Source of the DNA: Saprospiraceae bacterium
Lineage (GTDB): Bacteria > Bacteroidota > Bacteroidia > Chitinophagales > Saprospiraceae
Reading direction: 5' to 3'
Length of the DNA stretch: 64,000 nucleotides
Assembly (NCBI GenBank): GCA_016711125.1
Contig: JADJTQ010000002.1
Location: 1,302,001 to 1,366,000 of the forward strand
This document shows positions 34,752-44,787 of this stretch, piece after piece; within the stretch, counting starts at the first letter, position 1, and each line of letters starts with the position of its first letter. The position numbers and the translations under genes were made by a program. The notes under the pieces are model-generated. The model searched no databases and was not told the DNA's origin. It saw only the letters and a program-made list of their open reading frames with translations.

Positions 34752-34885
34752 TTTGATCCTATGAGGATCGAAGTGAAAAAGAGTTAAAAGAGCGTTAAAG
34801 ACCCATAGTTGCTGATCACTATGTCTGATCATGCCGTTTAGCATTGAGAGATTTCTTACCTTACATTTTCATAATTGATTCCCTG

Positions 34886-35529
34886 ATGACCAGGTTATTT
34901 TTAAGTCTGTTTTCAATCATTTTTATCCTGGGTTTGGCAACTGCACAGAAGCAAACCGAGGTCATTCAGTTTTCTGGAAGTGTCGTGACCATCGAAGATG
35001 AAGAAATTGTACCTGTGCAGCTCACCAACATTCTCATTGAAAAATCAGGCAGAGGAACATTTGCCGATTTAGATGGCTTTTTCTCCATTGTGGCTGAGGA
35101 GAGTGATGTGATCGTGTTTTCGGCTATTGGTTACGAGACAGTACGGTTTGTGATTCCGGACACCTTGACTACAAATCGATATACGATCATCCAGCTATTG
35201 AGCAGGGATACCATCAATCTGCCGATGGCTCAGATTTTCCCTGGCCAAGTCGGGAGCATTTTAAAATCGAGTTTTTGGCTCTAGATATACCTGAAGATTT
35301 GCAAGACCGGGCAGAAGCCAATCTTGCTGCCGCCACTATGGAGCAACTTCGGAAAAATCTTCCGACAGATGGGGTTGAATCAGGTAGCTTCTATTTGCGC
35401 CAGCAAGCCGACTCCTACTATTCATTTGGACAAGCCAAGCCAATGAACCTCTTAAATCCTCTTGCATGGTCCAAGTTTTTCAAAGCTTGGAAAAATGGAG
35501 ATTTCCGGCGAAACAAGACCAAAGAATAG
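34886..35529 (+). CDS. Carboxypeptidase-regulatory-like domain protein, frame-disrupted
   Basis: An exported protein with a signal peptide (MTRLFLSLFSIIFILGLATAQ) and a CarboxypepD_reg-like beta-sandwich (about 25-110, including GRGTFADLDGFFSIVAEESD and VIVFSAIGYETVRF), followed by a C-terminal region (RAEANLAAATMEQLRKN... AWSKFFKAWKNG). The frame breaks at the T4 run 35235-35238. Restoring one T gives IFPWPSREHFKIEFLALDIPEDLQ, continuous with the C-terminal piece. Small proteins of this type in Bacteroidota are envelope-associated, with function unknown. The start ATG 34886 is preferred over 34844 for its clean signal peptide. Confidence 0.72.
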
Positions 35530-35859
35530 TAGATACCTAGTCGGAGGTATAGACCCCCCGTAACCCTAGCCGGCGGAATAGATCCGCCTCTACCAGTTAT
35601 CCACATTCGTTCTCTTTTCTTCCGACTCCCGGCTTCCGACATTGGACATCGGACTTCCGGCTTCCGACCCCAGTAACCCTAGCCAGCTGAATAGATCCGC
35701 CCTCTAAGCCTGACAATCTCCTTGGTCGATGGTATGGCATTGCAATCCTCCGGCATCGGACTCACGCCTTCGGTCTTCGGTCTTCGGACTTCCGACACCC
35801 GACATACATTATTATTCGCTAAATTTGCAGCCTTTTAAAAAAGCAGTGGGTTTGCAATC
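35530..35859. repeat. Intergenic hairpin repeats and TTCCGA/TCTTCGG-rich spacer before metF
   Basis: GTAACCCTAGCC...AATAGATCCGCC occurs twice (about 35560-35588 and 35670-35701), the first with a perfect hairpin GGCGGA-ataga-TCCGCC (35572-35588). A third degenerate form (TCGGAGGTATAGACC) begins near 35540. The rest is dominated by reiterated CTTCCGAC / GGCTTCCG / TCTTCGG motifs. The end contains the metF -7 element TAAATTTG (35820-35827), 32 bases before the ATG. No gene. Confidence 0.7.
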
Positions 35860-36816
35860 ATGAAAGTTACCGACTATTTTGCACAGGCCAAAAATCAGAC
35901 ACTGATCAGTTTTGAGGTACTTCCTCCATTAAAGGGCGGCAAGATGCAATCGATATTTGAAGTCCTGGATCCATTAATGGAGTTTAAACCACCGTTCATA
36001 GATGTGACCTACCATAGAGAGGAGTATGTTTACCAGAAAACTCCCAATGGGTACTATGAAAAAACCTCAATCCGAAAACGGCCTGGTACGGTAGGTATTT
36101 GTGCAGCAATCATGCACCGGTATGCAGTCGATGCTGTACCCCATCTTATTTGTGGGGGTTTTACCAAAGAAGATACCGAAAACGCGCTGATTGATTTGAA
36201 TTTTCTCAACATTAACAATGTTTTGGCAATCCGGGGTGATGCCCGTCAATTTGACGGTCGGTTTCTCCCCGAAGAAGGAGGTCATGCCTATGCCGTAGAT
36301 CTGGTAAAACAGATAGCAGCAATGAATCGTGGTCAATACCTCGATTCAAATATTGAAAACGGCGCTCAAACTCATTTTTGTATCGGCATTGCTGGATATC
36401 CGGAGAAGCATTTTGAAGCACCAAATTTTCAGACCGATCTGCGTTACACCAAAGCCAAAATCGAAGCCGGTGCAGACTACATCGTAACTCAGATGTTTTT
36501 TGATAACAAAAATTTCTTTGATTATGTGAAAGCTTGTAAAGAGTCAGGTATTACGGTTCCGATCGTGCCCGGACTTAAACCACTTACCAAGCTTTATCAG
36601 TTAAAGTCCTTGCCCAGGATGTTTTATGTCAATATGCCGGACGAACTGGTAAGAGAAGCCGAAAAGGTGAAAAATGAGACGGATGCGAAAGAATTGGGAA
36701 TTGAATGGTGTATCGCACAATCGAAAGAACTAAAATCGTCCGGTGTACCATGTTTGCATTATTATACCATGGGCGACACCGATACCATTCGCCGCATTGT
36801 TAAGGCGGTATATTAA
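35860..36816 (+). CDS. metF: Methylenetetrahydrofolate reductase
   Basis: FAD-dependent reduction of 5,10-methylene-THF to 5-methyl-THF for methionine synthesis. TIM-barrel protein of 318 residues, the normal length. Seen: ISFEVLPPLKGG (the catalytic Glu region), HLICGGFTKEDTENALIDL, NVLAIRGDARQF, HFCIGIAGYPEKHFEAPN and ADYIVTQMFFDNKNFFDYV (typical MetF motifs). It has a good -7 element and is followed by an M14 peptidase gene after 30 bases. No damage. Confidence 0.94.
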   Translation: MKVTDYFAQAKNQTLISFEVLPPLKGGKMQSIFEVLDPLMEFKPPFIDVTYHREEYVYQKTPNGYYEKTSIRKRPGTVGICAAIMHRYAVDAVPHLICGGFTKEDTENALIDLNFLNINNVLAIRGDARQFDGRFLPEEGGHAYAVDLVKQIAAMNRGQYLDSNIENGAQTHFCIGIAGYPEKHFEAPNFQTDLRYTKAKIEAGADYIVTQMFFDNKNFFDYVKACKESGITVPIVPGLKPLTKLYQLKSLPRMFYVNMPDELVREAEKVKNETDAKELGIEWCIAQSKELKSSGVPCLHYYTMGDTDTIRRIVKAVY

Positions 36817-36846
36817 TCATGCAGCTTTTAGACATTACTATCAAAC

Positions 36847-39386
36847 ATGCTTAACAACATGACGCGATGGTTTACCTTCGCCTTCCTGGTATTTATTGAT
36901 ATGGCGATCCGAGCTCAGACTCTCTTGAGCCCGGCTGAATTCCTAACCCAAGATTACGGTAAAGACTTCATACCATATCATCTTAAGGTGGCTTATTTTG
37001 AACACGTTGCCGCACATTCGGATCTGATCAAACTTCATACATACGGATATTCCGTTGAGAAAAGGCCACAGATCCAGGCTTACGTTTCTTCAAGGGAAAA
37101 TTTGGACCGAATCGAAGAAATAAGACTTAATAATTTACGTCGGACTGGCTTAATTGACGGCACTCCCAGAGACGATGGGATTGCCATCATTATGCTAGGC
37201 TATAGCGTGCATGGTAATGAAGCCGCCGGATCTGAAGCAGCGCTGAGTACACTTTATAAATTGGTAGACCCGGGCAACGCCAAGACGAAAGTTTGGCTGA
37301 AAAACACAATCGTAATCATTGATCTAAGTTTGAACCCTGACGGGCATGCTCGTTACGTAGATTGGTACACACGCACTGGCGGTACGATCATCAATATTGA
37401 TGAAGATAGCTGGGAGCATCAAGAACCATGGCCGGGGGGCCGTACCAATCATTATTATTTTGACCTCAATCGAGACTGGGCATGGCAAACTCAAATAGAG
37501 ACTCAGGCAAGAATTAAGCAATATCTGCAGTGGATGCCACATGTTCATGTTGATCTTCACGAGATGGGGGTTAATTCACCGTATTATTTTGCTCCGGCGG
37601 CTCAGCCATATCATGAATACATCAGCACCTGGCAGCGTGATTTTCAAACCGCCATCGGACAAAATAATGCCCGATATTTTGATAAAGAAGGTTGGTTGTA
37701 TTTCACAAAGGAAGTCTTTGACTTGCTCTATCCCGCCTACGGTGATACCTACCCAACCTACAGTGGTGCGATAGGAATGACTTATGAACAGGGAGGAAGC
37801 GGAAGTGCTGGTTCTGCTGTTTTGCTTGATAATGGTGACACGTTGACCCTCCAGAGTCGTATTGATCACCATCTCACCACCAGCCTGTCAAGCATTGAGA
37901 TGACATCCAGACATGCAACAGAATTAACTAAGCACTTTAGTGAATATTATCAGGTAAGCCGGAACAAAGCACGGGGAAAATACAGGACTTATATTATCTC
38001 TCAGGACAATAATCGTGAGAAAATCAAGTCACTCATCAGACTCCTGGATCTTAATGCTATTAAGTATGGCACTGTCACACAGGAGAAAGAAATTAGTGGA
38101 TATGATTATTCAACAGGTAGTACAGTGACAAGAGCTGTAGTACCCGGAGATCTGGTCATTAGTGCTCTCCAGGCCAGATCCACTTTAGCTCAGGTCCTAT
38201 TTGATCCAGAGCCCAAGTTGGTTGATTCTTTGACTTACGATATCACTTCATGAGTCTACCTCATGTCTTTGGTGCTGAAGCCTTGGCAACAACAAGCGTT
38301 CTTAAAATTAGCCAGGACTATCAGCTGCCAACCAGGGAGGTGGAGATAGTTGATGATCCATATGCTATTTTCATACCCTGGCAGTATACCTCAAGTGCTC
38401 ATTTGCTTGCCCAAATTTTGCAAAATGGCATCAAGGCTCGCATCTCTGCAGAAACAATTGTAAACTATGGTCATACCTATTTGCCAGGAACATTGGTCAT
38501 TACGAGAGATGATAATAAAGCCTTACCTGACTTTGATCTAAAAGTGATCGCACTTGCAGAAAGATACGGACATTCTATTTTCTCAACACCTACCGGCCTG
38601 TCAAGCGGTGGCCCTGATCTCGGCAGTAATAAACTCAGTTTAATCAATATTCCTAAAATTTTGGTCCTAGGTGACGAGGGAGTTCGTTCTAATAATTTTG
38701 GAGCTACCTGGCATTATTTTGAAAAAGTATTGGAGTATCCGATTTCCATTGTCAGAGTAGATGAGTTACGTTCGATTGACCTCGACCGGTATAATATATT
38801 GGTTATGCCTTCTGGCAATTATCCGCAGTTGACTGAAGGTATGCTGAAAAAAATGAGTGATTGGGTCTCCGGAGGTGGCAAATTAATTGCCATAGGAGGA
38901 GCGTTGCAAAAATTGGAGGGTGAAAGCGGATTTTCATGGGTAAAATATTCATCAGCTGAAGAAAAACAAAAAGCGGAAGATCAACAAAAGGAAGAAGAAA
39001 AAAAACTGATTAACCGCACATACGGAGATAGGATTCGTAGTTCGATTTCGGACGAGATACCGGGAGCTATTATCAGGAATAAAATGGATGATTCCCACCC
39101 TTTGGCATATGGATTTCCTGATTATTATTTTTCGTTAAAAACGGGCAGTGAAGTTTACCAACTGCAAAAAGATACCTGGAATGTAATAACCGTTGGAAAG
39201 GATCCCCTTGTGCTCGGTTTTGCTGGTAAGAATATAAAGAATAAACTAGAAGGTTCGGTATCATATGCGGTAGCCAATAAAGGTCGGGGCACCGTAATCT
39301 ATATGGTTGATGATCCCTTATTTCGAGGATTTTGGGAAAATGGAAAATTTCTCTTTTCCAATGCCATTTTTATGGTGGATAATTAA
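36847..39386 (+). CDS. Secreted M14-family zinc carboxypeptidase-like protein, frame-disrupted
   Basis: A large exported metallopeptidase-like protein with a signal peptide ending near AIRAQ. The M14 catalytic domain (about 30-380) has the zinc-binding HGNEAAGSEA (His-x-x-Glu) and a further histidine in VHVDLHEMGVN. A C-terminal region (about 470-845) includes a class I glutamine-amidotransferase-like stretch (LVMPSGNYPQLTEGMLKKMSDWVSGGGKLIAIGG). Two frames join at 38250-38253. Adding one G to TCATGAGTC gives DITSWSLPHVFGAEALA, so this is one gene of about 846 codons and not two. It follows metF by 30 bases. Confidence 0.8.
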
Positions 39387-39388
39387 TT

Positions 39389-39417
39389 GTGGATAAATAA
39401 GCTAAAGCTAATTCCAC
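39389..39417. terminator. Possible bidirectional terminator hairpin
   Basis: Imperfect inverted repeat GTGGATAAATAAGCT / AGCTAATTCCAC between two convergent genes, with A/T-rich flanks on both sides. It overlaps the stop codon of the minus-strand gene. Stem quality is moderate. Confidence 0.4.
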
Positions 39418-40400
39418 TATAAAAACAGCCAATGCCATCTCCAACGGCCGGTCGTATTGTACTCCAATGCCGGCGCCGGGATTTTAAAAATATTTAGTAC
39501 GCTAAAGACGGTTTTTAACAAGGGGTTTTTTGTTTTGATTTTACGAAGGTCAATATCTGGTGACAAATACCACTGGCGGGTGCGTGGATATTCTTTATGC
39601 AACACCGAAAAGACAGCCTCACCTTCCGACCAATTATTTGAAAATCCTCCATATAAGTTTTCAGAGCCATACCCGATTGCCAGATTAAACCAAGAGGGTA
39701 TTTTCAGCTCAGGAAAAAAGGAACTGGCATTAATAGAAAGCCAAATGGTTTGTGCATTATAATCTTTCAGATATCGCTCCAGGAAATGGGTTCCAAAGAG
39801 ATCATCTGTACGACGATTTAGTGAACTTTGGGAGGGACTATTGAGGGCTTGAATACGTTCACTTGAGTATTTCTTCGGCCAGGAGGAAACTTTCATCCTT
39901 AGGCGTTGATCTTGCCAGGACCACTGTTGAAGGGCAAATAGACCGGTGCCACCCAGATTATAGATCATATCGTTTACCGAAAACCCCCATCGGGCTGAGT
40001 AAGCATCAAACATTTCGATCGTACCCTGAAACAGGATTCCTAAACCAGTAGCCAACCAGATGGCTTGATTCTCTCTGATTCCGGTCCAGCGACTTCCCCG
40101 GTAACTCAACTCTGTCTCAAAGTACGATGTAAAGAGATGTCCCATTTTGTCCATGTTGTTCCACTCACCCCGATCATTAAAAAAGTGAAATGATGTGCGG
40201 TCAAAGCCTTTGTACCACGCTTCGTTGAGGCCAATCACGGTACCTCCATAGATGACTGCACCGGTTGAGGCCACCATCACAAATCTGACCGGTTGAAATG
40301 TGTCACTGGGTGTTAGAAATGGTTGACTCTTTAGATGGGTGTTGTGAGACAAGATCATCAAGTGGATACATAAGATCTTAAGAATCAATTTTTTATACAT
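39417..40400 (-). CDS. DUF2279-family outer membrane-associated protein
   Basis: A 327-residue protein from the ATG at 40400 (MYKKLILKILC; the frame is open to 40436 but the upstream residues do not look like a signal). It has an N-terminal signal sequence, and the DUF2279 core (about 40-180) includes WYKGFDRTSFHFFNDRGEW, MDKMGHLFTSYFETEL, WLATGLGILFQGTIEMFDAYSARWGFSVNDMIYNLGG. The domain is found in Bacteroidota envelope proteins and has no assigned activity. It is convergent with the M14 gene. Confidence 0.8.
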   Translation of the reverse strand: MYKKLILKILCIHLMILSHNTHLKSQPFLTPSDTFQPVRFVMVASTGAVIYGGTVIGLNEAWYKGFDRTSFHFFNDRGEWNNMDKMGHLFTSYFETELSYRGSRWTGIRENQAIWLATGLGILFQGTIEMFDAYSARWGFSVNDMIYNLGGTGLFALQQWSWQDQRLRMKVSSWPKKYSSERIQALNSPSQSSLNRRTDDLFGTHFLERYLKDYNAQTIWLSINASSFFPELKIPSWFNLAIGYGSENLYGGFSNNWSEGEAVFSVLHKEYPRTRQWYLSPDIDLRKIKTKNPLLKTVFSVLNIFKIPAPALEYNTTGRWRWHWLFL

Positions 40401-40525
40401 TAGGTGATTTACATGATCATGCCGGTAGACCGGCATCCGGGTACCTTAGAAGGCTTGTCAATAAAAATGCAGCTCAACAATAGCAATAATTTAATTCAAC
40501 GGCGTTCTAAATAATAATCGGTATT

Positions 40526-40557
40526 TTTGATTTTATACCCGGGGTCCATTAATATTG
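40526..40557 (+). promoter_or_regulatory. Possible promoter of the porP/porE-like pair
   Basis: TTTG (40526-40529), 20 bases, then TAATATTG (40550-40557), one mismatch to TAnnTTTG. It lies 50 bases before the ATG at 40607. Confidence 0.45.
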
Positions 40558-40606
40558 CACTATATAACCATATCAATATCCACTATTGAATTAATTGTAC
40601 CAATTT

Positions 40607-41635
40607 ATGACATTCAAGTTTAGAATCATTCAATTGGTCTTGCTAACGATCGGCAGCGGCTTTTTGTATAGCCAGGACATACATTTTACCCAGTTTAATA
40701 TGGCACCCCTGACGTACAATCCTGCCATGACCGGGGCTTTTTCGGGTTCCATCAGAGTCGGAGGCTTGTACCGTGATCAGTGGGGCAGTGCTTATAAAAC
40801 GCCATCTTTCTACCTCGATAGCCCCATATTAAAGGGTTTTCGAAAACAAGACTGGATTGGGGTAGGACTCTATGCTTTTCAGGACGACGGTCAGTCTGAA
40901 TACCTTCCCTTTGATGCCAGCGGCACATCCAAATCAGGCTCATTGGTGACGGGAGGAGTCTTAACCTCAGCAGCCTATCACTTTGCCCTTGATAAACAGC
41001 GAAATACGGTGATCGCCCTGGGAGTGCAGTATGGCAGTGTTTCTAAAAAGATCGATGGAATGTTTGAGTTTGAAGATGCCCTGCTTAGTGGGGTACCCAC
41101 TGTAGAACAACTTCCGACCAAAGATGAAGGTAAAAATTATCAGGATATTTCCGGAGGTCTGACGGTCACAGGAAAAACAACTGGGCAATCCTTTTATCGT
41201 ATCGGTGTCAGTGCCATGCATGTCAATAAGCCCAGGGCGGGTGTACTAAGTGCGGGAGGTTCTTCCAAACTTCCCACCCGTATTGTGGGGTATGGCACCT
41301 ATCATATGGATCTAAATGAACAGTTGATGGTTACCCCCTCGGTATTATTTCAATCAATGGGTAAAGCCAGCGAAGTGGCACTGCAAGCGCTATTAGGATA
41401 TAAGATACCGGCTCAAAGTACGGTGATCCGGGGAGGTCTTGGGTATCGTCTCGGAGATGCTATGGAAGTACTGGTCGGAGTTGACTATAAAGATTTACGG
41501 GTTGGGCTGAGTTATGATCTGACATTGTCCCAGCTAAGGTCACCAAACAATGCCTTTGAATTGGCGGTTTCATATATCGCCCGTATCTACAAAAGGCCGA
41601 AGATTGATCCGGTCATTTTTTGTCCAAGATTTTAA
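40607..41635 (+). CDS. PorP/SprF family type IX secretion system membrane protein
   Basis: An outer-membrane beta-barrel protein of 342 residues related to PorP/SprF, needed for the gliding/type IX secretion apparatus and its surface-exposed adhesins. A signal peptide ends near LYSQ, followed by DIHFTQFNMAPLTYNPAMTGAFSGSIRVGGLYRDQWGS, the diagnostic N-terminal stretch. Later barrel strands (RIVGYGTYHMDLNEQLMVTPSVLFQ, RGGLGYRLGDAMEVLVGVDYKDLRVGLSYDL) support the family. The TTG at 40595 is ignored in favour of ATG 40607. It is followed 9 bases later by the PorE-like gene, the usual order. Confidence 0.9.
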   Translation: MTFKFRIIQLVLLTIGSGFLYSQDIHFTQFNMAPLTYNPAMTGAFSGSIRVGGLYRDQWGSAYKTPSFYLDSPILKGFRKQDWIGVGLYAFQDDGQSEYLPFDASGTSKSGSLVTGGVLTSAAYHFALDKQRNTVIALGVQYGSVSKKIDGMFEFEDALLSGVPTVEQLPTKDEGKNYQDISGGLTVTGKTTGQSFYRIGVSAMHVNKPRAGVLSAGGSSKLPTRIVGYGTYHMDLNEQLMVTPSVLFQSMGKASEVALQALLGYKIPAQSTVIRGGLGYRLGDAMEVLVGVDYKDLRVGLSYDLTLSQLRSPNNAFELAVSYIARIYKRPKIDPVIFCPRF

Positions 41636-41644
41636 AGATTACTC

Positions 41645-44020
41645 ATGAAGCGATTATATTTTCTTCTGTTCCTAGTGGGTCTGTTATTACCCCTTGTGCT
41701 CACCGCCCAACCCTTAGATGAGATCCCTTACAAGTTTAAGCTGGAAGCAGCTGATACCTCTTTTGCCAGGTTGGATTTTTACAATGCAGCGGATTGGTAT
41801 GAGCAATGTTACAAGGAGAGCCGTGATCCCGCGATTGCTCAACGGATTGCCATATGTCACGACAAGATGCGTGATTACTCAAGAGCGGAACGTTGGTATC
41901 AGCGCATTGTTCAGAAAGACACCGCCACTGAATTCCCCGATCTCAAATTTGAATATGGTCGATTACTGAAGAAGAATGCCAAGTATGATGAAGCCGAAGA
42001 AGTGTTTAATGAGTTATTGGCTAGCGGGAAAGCTATGAACTATAAAGCCCGGATTGAAAACGAATTAGTCGGAGTGGTGATGGCACGGACTCTGAAAGTG
42101 CCCGATGATCTATTAATTGAGAATATCGGAAATAAGGTAAACAGCAGGAATAGTGAAGCTTCACCAACGCTAAACGAAGAGGGGAACCTGTTTTACATTT
42201 CCTTTGATCAAGATGAGATTGTGAAAGTAACCAACAAGAACGATGATCATCACGCAAAAATATTGGAGGCCAGAAAAGATCAAAAAGGTGGTTACCAAAA
42301 AGGAAAAGCCATTTCAGACAAGATAAACCGACCTGGTTTTCACAACAGTCATGTTTCGTTTTCCCCTGACGGAGGCAGACTTTATTACACCAGAGCGATC
42401 GCCGAAGGAGGTGAAGTCACCGTATCTGATATCTATTACAGTGACTCTGGCGGACGAGGTGGTTGGGGAGCACCCCAACCGGTTAGCTCGCTCAATGGCC
42501 AGTTTATCAACAAACATCCGGTGGTTGCTCAGCTTTTTGGCAATGAAGTCTTGTTATTTTCTTCAAACCGGCCTGGTTCCCTGGGTGGCATGGATCTTTT
42601 TTATGCTCCAATAAACCGGGATGGGACTTTTGGCATGCCAGTCAATCTCGGAGAAGCTGTCAATACTACAGGAGATGAAGTAACGCCTCAGTTTGACGAG
42701 GGGTTCCTCTATTTTGCCAGTGATGGACTACCTACTCTTGGTGGGTTTGACATTTTTAAAAGCGAATGGGATGGCAGTAAATTACTACCGGCAGAGAATA
42801 TGGGCAAGGGTATTAACACCTCGGTTGATGATCTCTACTATACTCCGGGAGGGGATGATGCCGGATTTTTAGTCTCCAATAGAGATGGTACCCGATCTAT
42901 TAAGAGTAAAACATGTTGTGACGACATTTTCACTTTTGGTAAAAAAGAGATCATCATTAAATTATTAGCTTCTGTATTTGAAGCTGAAACACCATTACCA
43001 GGGTCGACCATTAAGATGTATCTAAAAATCGCTGAAGAACTTGGATTTCCTGATGTTCAGAAAAATGAGGAAGGCAACGAGTTTACCTTTGCTCTTGACC
43101 CCGATCGAGCTTATAAGGTCATCGTCGAAAAAGAAGGATATTATCCGGACACCGCGGAGTTTAATACTGTGGGAGTAAGAGAATCTAAAAATTTCAGAGG
43201 TACTTTTCGGCTAAAACCGAAACCAAAAGTAACCGAACCTGAAATGGAGACGCTCACCATTTATGAACCGATACGGCTAAACAATATCTACTACGATCTC
43301 GATGATGATAAGATCCTTCCTGATGCGGAAGGAGACCTTGATTTTATCTACGATCTGATGATCAAATATCCAGATATGGTCATTGAACTTTCCAGTCATA
43401 CTGACTCCAGGGGCAAAGACAACTACAATTTGGATCTATCACAGAGAAGGGCTAATTCGGCTAAGCAATACCTGGTGCTGAGGGGTATCGAGGAGCAACG
43501 AATTAAACCAGTAGGTTATGGTGAGAAAAGGATCATAAACCGCTGTTCGAATGGAGTGGATTGCAGCGAGGAAGAGCATAGGCGTAATCGGCGTACGGAG
43601 TTTACCATCATAGAGGGACCTCAGACTATTGAAGTGAGAAGGGATCAGAAAAAATCTGCAGTGCCAAAACAGGAAAATGATAATGGGTCGGCCAGCCTGG
43701 ATGGAACCCCGGTCCTTGAGTTTGAAAAACCAGAGATTGACCTTGGTAGTGTAAGTCAGGGAGAGAAAAAGAAGGCTTCCTTTAGATTTAAGAACATAGG
43801 AGATGCCGATCTGATCATTGAGGTAGCAACCGCCTGTGAATGCACCGAGCTTGATTGGACTCGCAATCCCATAAAGCCAGGCGGAGAGGGTGAAATTTCT
43901 ATCGAATATAATAGTACTGACAAAGAGGGTCAGCAAGAGGTCACTATTGATGTCATTGCCAATACAGAGCCGTTAGTGACTCAAGCCTCCTTCTCCATTT
44001 TTGTGGAGAAGTTGAATTGA
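41645..44020 (+). CDS. PorE-like OmpA-family protein (TPR, PD40, OmpA) fused to a DUF1573 domain
   Basis: A 791-residue envelope protein probably linked to the type IX secretion system. In order: signal peptide (to about LTAQP), TPR-like repeats (about 30-150), beta-propeller PD40 repeats (for example GGRLYYTRAIAEG, NEVLLFSSNRPGSLGGMDLFYAP), a CarboxypepD-like domain (about 435-520), an OmpA domain (about 545-655; IELSSHTDSRGKDNYNLDLSQRRA) for peptidoglycan binding, and a C-terminal DUF1573 domain (about 685-790; FEKPEIDLGSVSQGEKKKASFRFKNIG, ACECTELDW). The PorE-like core is ordinary. The added DUF1573 tail is unusual. It follows the porP-like gene by 9 bases and precedes pnuC by 19. Confidence 0.88.
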   Translation: MKRLYFLLFLVGLLLPLVLTAQPLDEIPYKFKLEAADTSFARLDFYNAADWYEQCYKESRDPAIAQRIAICHDKMRDYSRAERWYQRIVQKDTATEFPDLKFEYGRLLKKNAKYDEAEEVFNELLASGKAMNYKARIENELVGVVMARTLKVPDDLLIENIGNKVNSRNSEASPTLNEEGNLFYISFDQDEIVKVTNKNDDHHAKILEARKDQKGGYQKGKAISDKINRPGFHNSHVSFSPDGGRLYYTRAIAEGGEVTVSDIYYSDSGGRGGWGAPQPVSSLNGQFINKHPVVAQLFGNEVLLFSSNRPGSLGGMDLFYAPINRDGTFGMPVNLGEAVNTTGDEVTPQFDEGFLYFASDGLPTLGGFDIFKSEWDGSKLLPAENMGKGINTSVDDLYYTPGGDDAGFLVSNRDGTRSIKSKTCCDDIFTFGKKEIIIKLLASVFEAETPLPGSTIKMYLKIAEELGFPDVQKNEEGNEFTFALDPDRAYKVIVEKEGYYPDTAEFNTVGVRESKNFRGTFRLKPKPKVTEPEMETLTIYEPIRLNNIYYDLDDDKILPDAEGDLDFIYDLMIKYPDMVIELSSHTDSRGKDNYNLDLSQRRANSAKQYLVLRGIEEQRIKPVGYGEKRIINRCSNGVDCSEEEHRRNRRTEFTIIEGPQTIEVRRDQKKSAVPKQENDNGSASLDGTPVLEFEKPEIDLGSVSQGEKKKASFRFKNIGDADLIIEVATACECTELDWTRNPIKPGGEGEISIEYNSTDKEGQQEVTIDVIANTEPLVTQASFSIFVEKLN

Positions 44021-44039
44021 ACCCATTGTTGATACAACC

Positions 44040-44645
44040 GTGATTGCCGATCTGATCACGTCAGCCGCTTCTTTTGGTTGGGTGCAATGGCTGGCCTTTA
44101 TTTTTAATGTAATCTATGTGATACTGGCAGCCAAAGAAAATATTTGGTGTTGGTTTTTCGGCTTTATTGGGGTATCCCTGCTCTTTGTGATTTATCTGGA
44201 TTCGAGGTTGTTTTCAGATGCCCTTCTGCAGGTCTTTTACATGATCATGTCAGTTTATGGCTGGGTCAATTGGTCAAAACAAAATAGTCAGGTTATTCCA
44301 ATCAGACGAGCCTCCCTTAGAGAACATCTTTTTTATATCACCCTCGGCATTTTCGCGACATTTTTATTGGGTTTTACTTTTAGTCAAATGCAAGCAGCGG
44401 TTCCCTATGCAGATGCATTTACCAGTGCATTCGCAGTGATTGCAACATTTTTAGTGGCCAGGAAAACATTGGAAAATTGGATTTATTGGATAGTTATTGA
44501 TACTGTTTGTGTTGGATTGTATTGGCATCGCCAGCTCTCTCTCCTGGCTGTGTTATTTGCGATATACACCATTTTGGCAGTGGTAGGCTGGATTCAATGG
44601 CACAAACATTGGATCAAAGCCAGGGCAACCAATAGTATCGGTTAG
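44040..44645 (+). CDS. pnuC: PnuC-family nicotinamide riboside transporter
   Basis: Inner-membrane importer of nicotinamide riboside (facilitated, trapped by phosphorylation) for NAD synthesis. 201 residues from a GTG start, with about seven transmembrane segments. The AKENIWCWFFGFIGVSLLFVIYLDSRLFSDALLQVFYMIMSVYGW core includes the PnuC ligand-binding residues. It starts 19 bases after the PorE-like gene, so it is probably cotranscribed, though there is no functional reason for this. The substrate could be a related pyridine or thiamine precursor. Confidence 0.82.
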   Translation: MIADLITSAASFGWVQWLAFIFNVIYVILAAKENIWCWFFGFIGVSLLFVIYLDSRLFSDALLQVFYMIMSVYGWVNWSKQNSQVIPIRRASLREHLFYITLGIFATFLLGFTFSQMQAAVPYADAFTSAFAVIATFLVARKTLENWIYWIVIDTVCVGLYWHRQLSLLAVLFAIYTILAVVGWIQWHKHWIKARATNSIG

Positions 44646-44725
44646 ATCGATTAATTTTTTTGTTTAGATTAAATCTAAATAATTTGGCTATCAGAATTCC
44701 AATCAGGGTTATGTCAAAAGCTTTA

Positions 44726-44733
44726 TATATTTG
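44726..44733 (+). promoter_or_regulatory. -7 element of the nqr operon (TATATTTG)
   Basis: Exact TAnnTTTG match about 55 bases before the GTG of nqrA; no TTTG at 20-23 bases upstream. It lies after the pnuC stop and would drive nqrABCDEF. Confidence 0.45.
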
Positions 44734-44787
44734 CGGTGTTTTTAGAAACGGCCTTTTAGGGCCTTACACATTTAAATAAATCCAACC

